Assembly: GCF_032062135.1 (NCBI RefSeq)
Contig: NC_092859.1
Coordinates: 40,423,839-40,487,838, forward strand
Reading direction: 5' to 3'
Source of the DNA: Pyxicephalus adspersus
Lineage: Eukaryota; Chordata; Amphibia; Anura; Pyxicephalidae
Length of the DNA stretch: 64,000 nt
Positions 1 to 13,800 of this stretch are shown in pieces (the first letter of the stretch is position 1; each line of letters opens with the position of its first letter). Made by a program: the position numbers and the translations under genes. The notes beneath the pieces were generated by a model. That model was given only the letters and a program-made list of their open reading frames with translations, had not been told where the DNA came from and ran no database searches.

Positions 1-1371
1 AGGATAGGATTCCATGTTGCAGATGTGAACACATTCAAAATATAAAGAAGCAATCCCAGAGTTAAACCGTGTGAGCTGGGTTGCCTCCATGTCTAGAATC
101 ATACATTGGGACCACAGATTAGCAAGTAACATAAGGTGTAAGGTAAGAGGTAGGGCCTCAGGTACTCATGAAACCTAGACAGCTGGCAGCAGGTGAGAAT
201 CAATGACCAAAGTAACTGTATGTGTGCGGGAAGAATGACGGAAGATCATGGGTCGGAGTGTTAAAACACAGTGAATGTGCCACAGCAATAACCTTTAAAA
301 AAACAAAAAAAAACAAAAGAATTCTAAAAAAGTGCTCAGCAACCTATGCAAATGAGGTAGCTTCCAACCTAATTATTAAGAGTCTTCAGCTTTGGGACAC
401 ATGCAAAAGCAATTTCAGCAGATCTGGTCCTAGAAAGGATTTTGTAGCTAACTTGTTACACTGAAGTCAGCATCTGTCAATTTAAGCTAGCTCTGACATG
501 CATTTTCATAGTAGGTGGAGTTATCCTGAGCTAACCTACAATTTTAGTTGTAGTATTCAATCCTGTATGTGGCAGTATAAACTGAAGGTGAAAGAGTCTT
601 CAACAAATGAAAGATGGATCAAAATTTGCATGGCATTCTCAAGCATGTGTGACATCCTTTCTCAAGAAGGGTTTCATGGAACTCTCAAATTGCTAAAGGT
701 TCCCAGAAATTGAATTTGTCTTTCAACAACAACTTATATGGTTCTTTTAACAGTCTGTGATAGGACAGTCTTCCCACTGATCAATGAAGGATGATCCGTC
801 TCCCACCTATCGCCTTTCAATGACGATATCTCTCCACTGATCATGTGAAAAGACATTTTTCCACTAAACACCAATATTAGCTGACTACATTTTTTGCTGT
901 CTGTTTTTCATTTTCAGTTAATAATTTCATGCTTACTGGTTTGGGAAATATTGTTTTATAGATGGAATGTTTTTTATTTAACGTTATTACATTTATGAGT
1001 TATATTACCTCCAGCAAGCATTTATATATGAATAGGCAAGTTGAAAGTTGTGGTACCTTAAAACCTTCAAAAGAACCATGCCTCCTACAAAAGATTTGCT
1101 GCAATGCCAGTAAAGGTGTTATCAAGAAGGGATGCCAGGGCCAACGCATTTCATGTAACCTATTAAACAAAACAATTTACTGCAGAACTTCCGACTTCGC
1201 ATTTTTAAAACATTTATTCAACTTCATTAGCTTGATCTTACTAACTTCTTAGGTAGAACCTGCATTATCGGTCACTCATTGCAAATGGCTTACTATCTTA
1301 GATAGAACCGGCAGTATGGATCACTCATTGCAAACTGCATACTTTAAAGGACAAAATAATTTTTAACATGA
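1..1371. other. Downstream flank of tcof1
   Basis: No gene recognised. Short ORFs here are random in composition. A loosely duplicated segment of about 42 bases occurs at 1251-1292 and 1298-1339 (both contain TAGAACC and CACTCATTGCAAA). In mammals CD74 follows TCOF1, but nothing resembling it is visible. Confidence 0.5.
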
Positions 1372-1828
1372 CAATAAATGTAATACCCATCATTTTATTA
1401 AAATGGAGTTGTAAACATAACACAGCCAATAACACAATTTACTTTTTGTTGCTCAAAACTCAATCATTCCCATTAACAGCAAGTCCCTAGCACATTTAGT
1501 TAATTCACTAAAATACTACATAAAAAGTATAAAAATTATTGTACAGTACATAAAAAACAGGTTTTTCAAGCTATGGCATTGATCATCAGCAGAGTTAAAA
1601 ATATAGAATTTCATTATGATTTTAGAAAATAGGCTATAATCACAGCTTAATTTCCTCCGAGGGTCTGAGAATTCCCATTTTCTGAAAATCTAAACCACCT
1701 ATTCCAAGTGGTCAATTTAAAAAAAAATGTAAATAATATTTAAAAATAAAGTATTCACATAGTTGTCCTCTTAGACTTCTCTGTGGGTTGGCAGTGTCAG
1801 TATATACACATGATGGCTTTTACCGGTT
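1372..1828 (-). other. tcof1: tcof1 3' UTR with polyadenylation signal
   Basis: AT-rich sequence after the stop codon. An AATAAA lies on the coding strand (complement at 1394-1399), so cleavage is expected some 10-25 bases further on. The end point given is approximate. No other strong signal lies between it and the stop. Confidence 0.6.
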
Positions 1829-1843
1829 TCATTGGCTGTGCAA
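1829..1843 (-). CDS. tcof1: tcof1 exon 39, last four codons and stop
   Basis: A clear acceptor (tttttgcag) is followed in phase 0 by LHSQ and TGA. The match in phase with exon 38, and a polyadenylation signal about 430 bases on, support this as the terminal exon. The short peptide itself cannot be checked by homology. Confidence 0.65.
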   Translation of the reverse strand: MHSQ

Positions 1844-4800
1844 CTGCAAAAATAAAAACATACAGGTTATATTACCATTGGCCAATACCAATTTAACCAA
1901 TCTTGGAACTTACAGACAGATGATAGCTTTCTTAACTGCAGAATGAATTGTCTGTTCATGGGCCGAGTTCATTATGATCTTAAAGCTACGTACACACTTC
2001 CAATTATTATCGTTGGAAAACGAACGATCCTGCACGATATCTACGAACGATCGTACAGCACCGATCCTGCACATAGAGATAACGACACGATCGTTCGTAG
2101 ATATTGTACACACAATAGATACGATCGTTTGAGCGATAGAGGAACTATGTGCACGACAGGAAAGTGAACGAACGTTCGTTCATTACGCATGCTCAGCCCA
2201 TGGACGATCAACGAACGACCGTACACACGAACGATGTTCAACGATCGTCGTCCAATCCGATCCGCCGGTCCGGTCGTTCGTTTCCAACGACTTTCCTCGT
2301 TCGTCGGCGTCGTTGGTTACTTTTTTACGAACTATTTTTTGCCCAATCGATCGTTCGTTTTGAACGATAAAAATTGGAAGTGTGTACGCACCTTAAGACT
2401 ACTTTTCAGAGTAAAAGCACAATAGTTTCCTTTTCCTGACAGCTTGTGAAATGTCTGAGGTTATCTGTATAATACAGCCCACATGGCTCTCCCCCAGCTT
2501 TTAGAGCCTCTGGGTGGCTGGCATTCTATATATTTACTATCCTGTTTAAATATACTGGGTCTGTTTCCCACGCTACCCTAAGACCTTAACAAACTTTACA
2601 ATAATTTCCTACCAGTGTTTTCCAATATTGAAGCTTTGTCAATTTTTGTGTGCTGATAATTTAACTTTGATTAATTTCCAACTTTTATTACTTTTTTATT
2701 ACTACATTCAAAAATATGAATTATGGAAAAAACATTTTTCAAATACTTGTAATTTTTCTTGGGGGTTCCATCACATCTATTTTTCTGCAGTATGGATTAA
2801 AGGGCTGTCCTTTGGGGGAAAGCCGACTCATTGTATATCAATACTTTGAAAAGGTAAGAAAGCAAAACTATCTAAAAACAATTTTCTGTAACACATGCCT
2901 TCTATAAGATGCTATTTATTTGAATTAGGGCACCACAACACCCACTGGCAATGGGTTTTTTATAATAAAATCATTGATAATAAGCTGTTAATTACCTCAA
3001 TTAAAAAGGTGTTTTATTCATCATCTTTATTCCGCTTTTGTTTTCTTCTGAATTAAAAAAATAAATAAGGTTTTTACGGTTAGGTTATAGAATGTAGTTC
3101 CTTCCTATATTTTCACTTTGTATCTACATTTTTCCAAATAAAGAAATTCACAGAACTAGGTATTTTCAAACAATACAAAATGCTCATACTTGTGTATCTT
3201 TTTATAGGACATAATGCATTTATACCTAACCAGTGTAGCATTACTGGAACGTGCATGTTAATTTAGCACATTTGAGATGCCATTTCTTTTTAATAGCACC
3301 CCACTGCACTATCCCATTAGAGCGCCGGTGTGTGTGTTTGGTGTGCTGCATTGGCAATATTACAGGTCCAATTTCCAGACAGTTTAGGTGCATTACCAGT
3401 CAAATAAATGACTGGGCTTCCTTAACATATTTCACAAACTAAACCTTAATACAAGAATCAGTACACACACCATAGGCATATAACTTAAAAATCCCCAAAA
3501 TCCTTTAGGCCAAGTCTACATGGAATGTTTTCTTGTCTATAAAACACCCATACCACCTATGAATGCATGCATGGGCATTTATCGTCGTTTTAAAGCAAGC
3601 TTTTAAAAGCAAATATGAATGTTACATGGTAATGGAGAGTTTTTAAACATCCTATTGGTTTCAATTAGTGTTTATAGGCAGTTAAAACATTTAAAACGCA
3701 GCAAGGAAAGTTCTCTCTAAAAAATGTGCCACGCATAAACTCCCTGGTGTGGACAGGACCATTGCAATGAATGGGAATTTCATACATTAAGGTTTAAATG
3801 CTGGAGAAACAGTCTGTAGACAGTTTTAGTAACTTTTTCAGGGGTCTTAATTGGGAAGGAGATCAGCTTGTACAGCAAAGGATGGTTATTATACATAGAA
3901 CGAGCTATGGAATTGATAGTGGTGCTTTCCTTTGCAGGTAATGTGATACTTAATGAAACGCCTACTATTAGGAAATTTTGTAGACAGTTGGTTGTACCTT
4001 TTTCTTAGGTTTAGACAGGCCGATTCCAGAATCTGTGGACTCCACAACTGCTACAGTCATACTTTCAGCTTTTTTCTTTTCCTCCTTGGTTTTTGTTTCT
4101 GAAAAGAAAAACAGATCGGTATATAGATCGATTGGGAAATGCTAAACTATTGGCTTTGAAAAAGGCAATATGAACGAAAGGTAAATATTCTTTGACTAAT
4201 TATGTTGTTTTCTCTGTACTGGAGGAAGTTTTAATTAAAGAAAGAAATGGGTCTTTCCCAGGACAGCAAAAAAATGCAGCAATGGCTCTCTGCTCACAGC
4301 AAAGGAGACCATGGACAGATAATGTTTCCTCTGCTGAAGTAAAAGATGAAAAGAAAAGCAAAATAAACAAACCCACAAGCTTCAGACCAGCCAGCTAAAT
4401 AATACTGTACAAGATAATGGAGGGAGAGCTTCATCTTTATCTATATTGCAGGACTAGTAAGAAAGTACACACAGGAAATCAGGTTTAGTTTGTCTGGTGG
4501 CTCTTTAAATTTGTCATTGGTTATGAATGATATTAAGTAAAGGGGGCCAAAGTCTTCATCTCTCGCCATGACAACATTTGCTGATCAAATAGTTGAAAAA
4601 AGGTCTGATAAACTTTTTAATACAGATAGTGATAGAAAGAAGAAAATGGTATGACAAAAGGGGAATTTACTTTAATCCAAAATGTTACCACCAGTTCTCT
4701 CCCATCTATTTAGGATATTGTTTTTCGCTTTATGTATATATTATATAATTGTTGGACATCTTTCTACAGGTAGTAGTTGGTCTCCTAGCAATGTTGAGTA

Positions 4801-7800
4801 TTTGCATCACATACTGAGTATAATCTGTACCTATACATGCTACGAGTTATAATACAACTTACACACAAACAAATGACATTTCACTATGTTAAGCTGCTGA
4901 TTAAATACACTTACAACACATCAGCTATTCAGACACATCATGCTATTAGAGAAGCAAGTGTTGCTTCCAATCAATCAGAGAAGGGCTATAAGCCATTTCC
5001 AAACACTCTAAAGCCTACCATTCTACAGTGAGAAAGATTATTCTTAAGTGGAAAACCTTCAAGACAGCTGTCAATGTTCCCAGGAGTGGACCTCCAAGCA
5101 AATCTAGCCCAAGGTCAGAGCAAAAAAAAAGTTACATCTCTGACTCTTCAGGTTTCAGTTAGTGTGTTGAATGTTAAAGTTTATGACAGTACAGTAATTA
5201 GAATGAATCTGGCTTGTTTGCAAGGGTTTCCAGGAGAAAGCATTTTTACTCCATAAAGAAAATAGTAGCATGGCTCAGGTTTGCAAAGAGGAATCTGAAT
5301 ACATCACAAGACTTCTGAAGTCTTGGATAGGGGAGACCAAAGTGGAGATGTTTAGCGAAAAACAAAACACAGCATATCTGCATAAACACCTTAGGGCAGG
5401 GCTGTCAAACTCTGGCTCGCAGACCAAATCTGGCCAGCAGTATCCGTATTGTAGCGCCGCTACTACAATTTCCGGCATCACTCGCGTCTATAGACCAGTG
5501 GCCTCTCTGCCTTTGCGTGGCACCGCATTGGACGGTTTATTAGGCGCAAATAATGCTGTGAATTGTAGTAGGGGTGCTATTTCAATGAGGAGGGAGTTCC
5601 AGCGGCAGGCCACTCATAAGATTTAGCCCCGCATTGGCCGCGTCTGGCATTTCTAGCACTCCTCTCCAGCTACACGTGGGAGGTGCCAGGAGGCTTTTGG
5701 AGTTAGAGGGGCTTCTTTGTGACCCATGGCCTTGCATCATATAGCGGTGTCTCAGGCTGTTTATCCCAGTGATGCCAGTCGTGATCGGATCAAGGTTTTT
5801 TATTTAATGCGAAGGAAAAACTTCCTTAATTTTTTCAATAAATTTCAAGGTTGGCCCGCAACTTTGTCTAAGTTTTTAAATTTTGACCCACTGTGTATTT
5901 GAGTTTGACACCCCTGCCCTAGGGCTTCATTTATAAATGATTTCCCTGTAAATGTGTGTGAAATTCACTGACTGATGGTTGTATTGCTCTAGGCCAGGGG
6001 TCCCCAACCAAAAGAAAGACCCCACTTGATGGGCGGGACTACTTCTCCCAGGAGACATATGCAGGCCCAGGGGGGTGGGCGGTTGTGTCTCTGGATAGGG
6101 CAGGTTCTAGCATCATGACGTCACACTAGGGGGTTGCTTGCCCTTTAAATGAGAGACCGCTCCCCATGCATGAGCTGTGTCCGTGCATTTAGTGCATTTA
6201 GTGATCTGCGGTCTCAGTTCCTAATAAAATAATGACTCGTTCTGCCATCTAGTGGTTAATCTTAAAATTGCACAGTTGTAACAATAGGAAATGCTATCTG
6301 TGTAAATTAAAGAGTCATTGAGTTGACTATGAACTCCTACGTATACTAAAGAGTTGTAGAGTCAAATGTGAGTCAATCTGTGCAATAGCTTCTTTACCTT
6401 TGTAAAGAGTGGGATAAATTTCCTCCACAAAAATAAAGTGAATACATACAATTTTACAACTCAGGTGTACTTTCTAATACATAGATACACACACAAAATT
6501 ACCATTTACTGAACTATCCACTGATTTATACATAAAGTGTTTTAAACTTATGAACTAAACCGAGTAACCTTTACATGCACTGCATCCTACTTCCAGTGCA
6601 GAAACATGCCACTGTCAGAGCCCTTGACGGGATTTTAAGTGCTTCGCTTTTGCCATTTTAGGAGTCTGCAAAGGCATACACGCTTTGCTCCAGGTCTAAC
6701 ATTTTGGCTAAAGTGTAGGGTGGTGTAAAGAGAATATATGAATAGTATTTATTGCACATATTTAAAGCCCAACTTAGGGAAACAGATAAAATACTGTATA
6801 TAGGACAGAACATTTACCCTTCAATTGCTTGAAATTCTGTCCATCCAGTTTTGAGATGTACGTCTGCTAAACAATGCACTTTCTGGTAGGAGAAAAGATG
6901 TGATTTTTTTTCCCCCTGCTGCAGTTTCTAAAAGACATTTAGATCTCCCCCACCCTCACCCTGTAACTGGAAATTGTAAAGAGACACAGTATACTGATTA
7001 TCTCATCTCTTCTTCTTTATTAGTTGATTTACACTTTATAACACAGCTGATTGGCTGATGTACTGATTCTCCCTCCCCTAATCTGAGCTTCTGTGCAGTA
7101 CATAAAAGAGACTAATATCAATCTCAGATACTTACACTGTTTTCATTTATACAAATAAACTTAAAAATGTTTTCATAAATACAGAACTGCATTACTTTTC
7201 CTTTTTTGGCTTGGAGCTCAACTTTAACCCGGAACTAAGGTTCCACTTTTAGAAATCTATGATCAGGCAGGTCATTACTGCAGAAATGGATAGGGGATAT
7301 TATTTCTGCAATAATGCGTCTTACCTGCCTGATCCTTCCAGTTGTCTGCATGCGTGGCACCTGCTTTGATCATCAGGATATCCAACATTTCTGGCTTCCC
7401 CTGTGCGGGCTGAATGAATGAACTCTGGCACCTCACAAGAGTTGCATCATCCCAGCCCGCCCAATTAACATAGCCCAAACCTGTGTACAGGAAGAGACGA
7501 AATAAGAAGATGGCGGCACCCTGCGAGGGAATGGGGACAGGCGAATAGTGCAGGTTAAGTTCTGCTTTAATAGGAAGTATACTTATTTCATGTAGTTAGG
7601 TCCATAAATATTTGGACAGAGACAACTTTTTTTTCTAATTTTGGTTCTGTACATTACCACAATTGAATTTAAACAAAACTCAGATGCAGTTGAACTGCAG
7701 ACTTTCAGCTTTAATTCAATGGGTTGAACAAAAAGATTGCATAAACATGTGAGGAACTAAAGCCTTTTTTAACACAATCACTTAAATTTCAGGGTCTCAA

Positions 7801-10800
7801 AAGTAGTTGGACAAATTAAAAAGCTGAAAATAAAATGTTCATTTCTAATACTTGGTTGAAAACCCTTTGCTGGCAATGACAGCCTGTAGTCTTGAACTCA
7901 TGGACATCACCAGATGCTGGGTTTCCTCCTTATTAACGCTCTGTCAGGCCTTTACTGCAGCGGCTTTCAGTTGCTGTTTGTGGGCCTTTCTGTCCGAAGG
8001 TTAGTCTTCAACAAGTGAAATGCTTTGCTCATTCGGGTTCAGATCAGACTTGACCATTCAGGAATATTTCACTTCTTTGCTTTAATAAACTCCTGGGTTG
8101 CTTTGGCTGTATGTTTTGGGTCATTGTCTATCTGTATTATGAAACGCCTCCCAATCAATGTGACTGCATTTAGCTGGATGTGAGCACACAGTATGTCTCT
8201 GAACACCTCAAAATTCATTCGGCTGCTTCTGTCCTGTGTCACATCATAGATAAACACTAGTGTCCCAGTGCCATGGCAGCCATGCACGCCCAAGCCATCA
8301 CACTGCCTCCGCCATGTTTTACAGATGATGTGCTATGCTTTGGATCATGAGCTGTTCCACGTCTTCTCCATACTTTTTTCTTTCCATCATTCTGGTAAAG
8401 GTTGATCTTGGTTTCATCTGTCCAAAGAATGTTTTTCCAGAACTGTGCTGGCTTTTTTAGATGTTTTTGAGCAAAGTCCAATCTAGTCTTTCTATTCTCG
8501 AGGCTTATGAGTTTAGTGCACCCTCTGTATTTACTTTCATGTCTTCTCTTTATGGTAGACTTGGATATCGATACGCCTACTTCCTGGAGAGTGTTGTTCA
8601 CTTGGTTGGCTGTTCTGAAGGGGTTTCTCATCACCATGGAAATTATTCTTCGATCACTGTTGTCTTCCGTGGACGTCCAGGTCTTTTGGCATTGCTGAGT
8701 TCACCAGTGCTTTGTTTCTTTCTCAAGATGTACCCAACTGTAGATTTTGCCACTCCTAATATTGTAGCAATTTCTCGGATGGGTTTTTTCTGTTTTTGCA
8801 GCTTAAGGGTGGCTTGTTTTCACCTGGAGAGAGCTCCTTTGACCGCATGTTGTCTGTTCACAGCAAAATCTTCCACATACAAGGACCCCCCCCCCCAAAT
8901 CAACCAAATCAAATCAATCAACCATCATCCAGGCCTTTTTATCTGCTTAATTGATAATGAAATAACTAGGGAATTGCCCACACCAACACATGAAATAGCC
9001 TTTGAGTCAATTGTCCAATTACTTTTGAGCCCCTGAAAAAAAAAAAGTGATTGTGTAAAAAAGGCTTTAGTTCCTCACATTTGTATGCAATCTTTCTGTT
9101 CAACCCACTGAATTAAAGTCTGCAGTTCAATTGAGTTGTTTAATTTAAAATTAATTGTGGTACTGTACTGAACCAAAATTAGAAAAAAGTTGTCTCTGTC
9201 CAAATAATTATGGACTTAACTGTATTAGGTAAAAATAACTAACAGTAATGCTCTTCATTAACAGGTGTTGTGCAGCAAATGTCGCTCTTTCCATGTTTTA
9301 TTCTACTTCCCTTGAGAAATCAATTTAGGATCAGGTCTGTAACACTTTTTTATGAATTAAAGGACAGTAGTTAAGAACTAGGCACACAGAATCAAGGTCA
9401 GCAAATATTGGTGAAATAATTGAGATACCAATAATGATAGAGGAAAAAAGTCAATAAAGTAGAACAGATAATAAATCTCAGAGTCTGGAGCCTAGTGTGA
9501 CACTGCTACGAGAAATAAAAAGCAAAAATTATATTTTTTCTTCATCAAGTGAGCAAAAGGTATATTACCTCCCATGATGCAAAGTTACAACTGAGCTATC
9601 ACTTTATGTACAGGGGAGTTTGCAGCCCGCAGAGGTGGAAATATAGGACCAATAGTTCAGTGGACTGCAATGAAGGTTCAAAGGGCATGCATTTTTGGGG
9701 GGCTTTTTTTTTACATTATTCTTCAGTTGGACATTGCTTGCTAACTTAACCAGTTCATGTTCACTGATCTAGCTGTGCAATAAAACAAAGTACATGAGAA
9801 CAAAATGGGAATCAGATATTGTTTAAAAAATTTTTTCAGGACAGATGAAAAGTGAATTTAGACAAACAGCTGGCAAAACATTAGAGAAGGAAGGTTGAAT
9901 TCAGGGTTTACCAAGAATTAGTAAACCAGATCACTCACTTTTCTTTCCTTTGTCTTTTTCAGATTTTTTTTTGTCAGACTTGGGCTTTGGGGTCACATCT
10001 GCTCCCACTGCCACAGCCTTCTTAGTCTTTTTATCTTTCTTGTCCTCCTTTGCCTTTTTGTCAGGTTTCTTTTTTTCAAGGTCCTCTTGGGGCATTTTGC
10101 GTTTCTTGCTGCTCTTTGTCTTTTTATCAGACTGAGGAGGGACCTCTGTAGAAGGCAGGGTGCTACTGTCATCTCCTGAGGTTGGACTTTCGGGGACCCA
10201 TGTGGAAGTCATGGGAGGCTGAGGTAGTAGAGTACTCTTCTCAGGTACATTATTATTCACTACTGAAGGTTCAACAACATTAACTATTGTGGCTTCAGAA
10301 GCCTTCTTGGAAGATACTTTGCTCTTCTTTGGGCTCCTGCCTTCCAATAGTGCCAATACAGTTTCTTCTTCAGATTCAAGCAAGGCTGGAGAAAAACAAA
10401 CAGACAAATGGAAATTTAGCAGCGTAAGTAAAACCCAGACTGTTATGTATAAACTATTTTAAACACCAAACATTTAAAGACATTAGGTCATGAAAGCTTA
10501 ACTCAATGAGGATATACAAAACGACCATATAATGCTGCTCTGTATTCAATAAATCATTTAATATAGTTAAGGTACCCGAATCTAATAACAGCATCAGATT
10601 CAGTATTATCTACATCAGGGGTCAGCAAACTCCGGTTTTTAGGCCAGATAGGGCCTAGCCTGTAGTTCATTCCGGCCTAACGCCCCCTGGCCGACCTGGC
10701 ATAATGCCGGCCAGCAACCCGCGGCTTTGGAGCCACGGGTTGGCGGCGGAACAGCCAGGGAACTATCAGGGCCGGACCAGCCGGAGCTTCGGTGCCGCCC

Positions 10801-13800
10801 CCTTGCAGTGCCTTTCCTATTTACTGCGGCCGGCGTTGATACTTCCGCCGCCGTGGTAAATAGGGAAAGCTCCCTGAAGGGAAGTCCCTCTCCTCCTCAA
10901 TGCATACAGAGGATGGGGATTTCACTTCAGGGGTCGTTCCCTGGTGGTGGGCAGAGCCATTAGGGCGGGCCTGGCCTAGTGCACTCCTGCCCACCCCATA
11001 AATGGCCTAGTAGCCATAAAACTTTGCCGACCCCTGATCTACTTCCTGCAATCCGCTACATAGCAGAGCTCAGAGTAGGAAAGGAAGAAAATAAGCTAGT
11101 CGTGCTAACTAGGAACATGCCCATAAGAGACAAAGTTAAGAGAGGTGAAACAATGGATGTGCTGCTTTTTGTCACTATGACTGTCTGTCATGTGCTGGTA
11201 TAAGGACAAAACATGTAAGAAAATGCAAAATTTGCATAAGTTGCCTCATGCCAAAGAGAAATGTCCTTTGTAATGGGTGTTTCAACAAGACAAGGCCCCA
11301 AACATATCTTGGTTCCAGACCAACAAAATTGACGTTATGGAGAGGCCAGCCCAATCCCCGGATCCTAATCCAATTGAAAACTTCTAGGGTGACATCAAAA
11401 ATGCTGTTTTGAGGCAAAACCAAGAAATGCAGAAGAACTCCAGACATCCTGGGCTGTTCACAGGTACCAGAAGTGGGTTGACTCCATGCACCACAGATAT
11501 GCAGCAGTTCTCAGAGGCAATGGTTATACAACTAAAGTTCAGGGATTCAAAGAAAACAAAAGCTTGAAACATTTTTTCGATATATACAGTGAATGTTTGA
11601 GTTTGTAAAGAATACAGACACTTAATTTTTTTGAACAGCCTAATATTCTTTTTTTCACTCTGTAAAGGGAAAACTTTTTTTTCCATTTTTCCGGATGTTT
11701 TGATTTGGAATAGAATGTGCAGTGTTCCCAATGCTTTTATGTGTATGGAAATAAAAGCCATTATAAAAACACACATCATAAAATCAGTCCCTAAGAAAAA
11801 TCAGACCCTAAGACTTCTCCTGTTGCAGCAGCAAAAAAAAAGCTGAAACATGTCAGAAATAACACAATAATCATTTTTGGTGGATTATCAATGCTACCTC
11901 CTGTACCTGCAGATGTAGATAAAAGAGGTTCTGGAGAAGTCATCTTTAGAGGAACACTGTTTTTAGCTCCCTTTTTCTTTGTTTTTTCTGCATCCATTAC
12001 GCTTGCAGTTTCTGAGGGCCTCTTGCGTTTCTTCAGAGAGGCTGGCATAGGAGTAGTTACTTTAAGAGACTTGGGGAAAAAAAAAAAACTATTAAATTTC
12101 ATTTCCTCACATATGTCTCATTTGTAATCATAATGGGGAGAAGAGAGATGGGTAGAAACAGGTTTTCATTGAATTCAGGAATACCTGAGAATCTTCTGGC
12201 TTGCCACCACCAGATGGTGTTGGAGGAATAGCTGATTTTTTCTTTTTCCCTTTTAATTAAAAATAAAAAATTGCATTGGCCTATACTCTAAATACTTTTT
12301 TTTTTTTTTTTTTTTTTTTTTTACAGAATTTAATACAGAAGTCGGATGAGAAAATCAGAGAGAAAATGAAAGAAAGATGGTGGCTTCTTACCAGTGCTTG
12401 GTGTTTTGCTAACACTTGTATCAATAAGTTTCTGGCTAGATTTCAGATTTCCAGTGGCAGGACTTTTACCCTGTAATAAAACAAAAAGTTTTAGTCTGAA
12501 CTTTTCCAGGGCCCCGATTGCACAATTTAAAATGAACTTGAATAAAACTTTGAGCTCGCAAATTGACTAGTCAAGAAATCCAAAATATTAGTCTAGATTT
12601 TCTTTTGGCTCGTAAAATCAGTTGTAGAGGGTTGGTGATATTAATACAAACTGGCTAAAAAATGAGGAATAAAAAAAATAAAGTACCTGAGCAGCTCCTA
12701 CTCCTTTCTCCTACAACTACATGGAAGACTGTTATGAATTAGCAAAACCCTTAAATTTCCCATAGTAATAGAGTTTGCACAATATACCTCAAACATATTC
12801 TGACTATGTATGCATGATGAACATAGTGATAGTTCACCTACAAGTGTGGTCATCAGTTTGCTGCTGCTTCTTTCACAGCCCAGTCAAAGGCTATGGGAAG
12901 CCTGTGTTAGCCAACTGATTAAATCATAGGAGATTGATGGATTGCAATACCAGTAGAGATAATAAATTCAGTAAAAGGCCATGTCCCCAATCTGAATTTT
13001 AGCCAATTAACCTCCTGGGCTGTCAATTTCTGTTCCGATTTGTGTCTAAAAGTGGTACATTGTTTTCCTATGAAAATTTATTTTACAGTTTAATATAATA
13101 GTACGAGTATAATAAAGTTTAAAACACAAACTCATGTCAAAATAATAAAACAAAATCAATTAAATTTTTTTTAAATCAAATTTAAAAATAAAATAAATAT
13201 TATACTCATACAATTATATTATACTGTTAAATAAATGTTCATGAAAGAATGTACTGCTTTTACACATAAAAATCAACTGTATTGCACTCAATACAGTTAT
13301 TTTGTATTGAATGCAATACAAAATACCGTATTTTTCGGACCATAAGACGCACTGGACCATAAGACGCACCAGTTTTTTAGAGAAGGGAAATGAAGAAAAA
13401 AAAGATTCTGAAACAAATAGTGTCCTAAAATATTTTATGTGGTAATCCGATTGTCATACAATGTATGACAATCGGATTGCAATATAACATTTGTTTACAT
13501 TGTGTTTGTGTGCTGTGAGTGATCTTCAGCACACTATTCAGGGAACACAGCATGACTTTGTCAGCCAATCATGCTGAGAGTGGGAGGACACTGGGAGCAA
13601 GATACAGGAGTCACAGTTACTCTGGCCGCTCTGAACAGGAGACAGAAGAAAAGGCAGAGGGGGGCTACAGGGGGGACGGGACAGCAGCTGGGAAGGATAC
13701 ATTTTGATACATTTGGACCATAAGACGCAGGGACTTTTTCCCCCCACTTCTGGAAATTCCAGCCACTCCCCACGAACCCCCCTGTAACTCATCAGATGTG

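Noticed and set aside
4192..4398. Plus-strand frame with NVSSAEVKDEKKSK
   Set aside because: Random-looking, no splice sites and no family resemblance; lies in a tcof1 intron.
8461..9036. 191-residue plus-strand frame in the Tc1-like element
   Set aside because: Antisense to the transposase, and no family resemblance.
11175..11779. Minus-strand frames over the second Tc1-like remnant
   Set aside because: The recognisable transposase peptide is on the plus strand; these are shadows.
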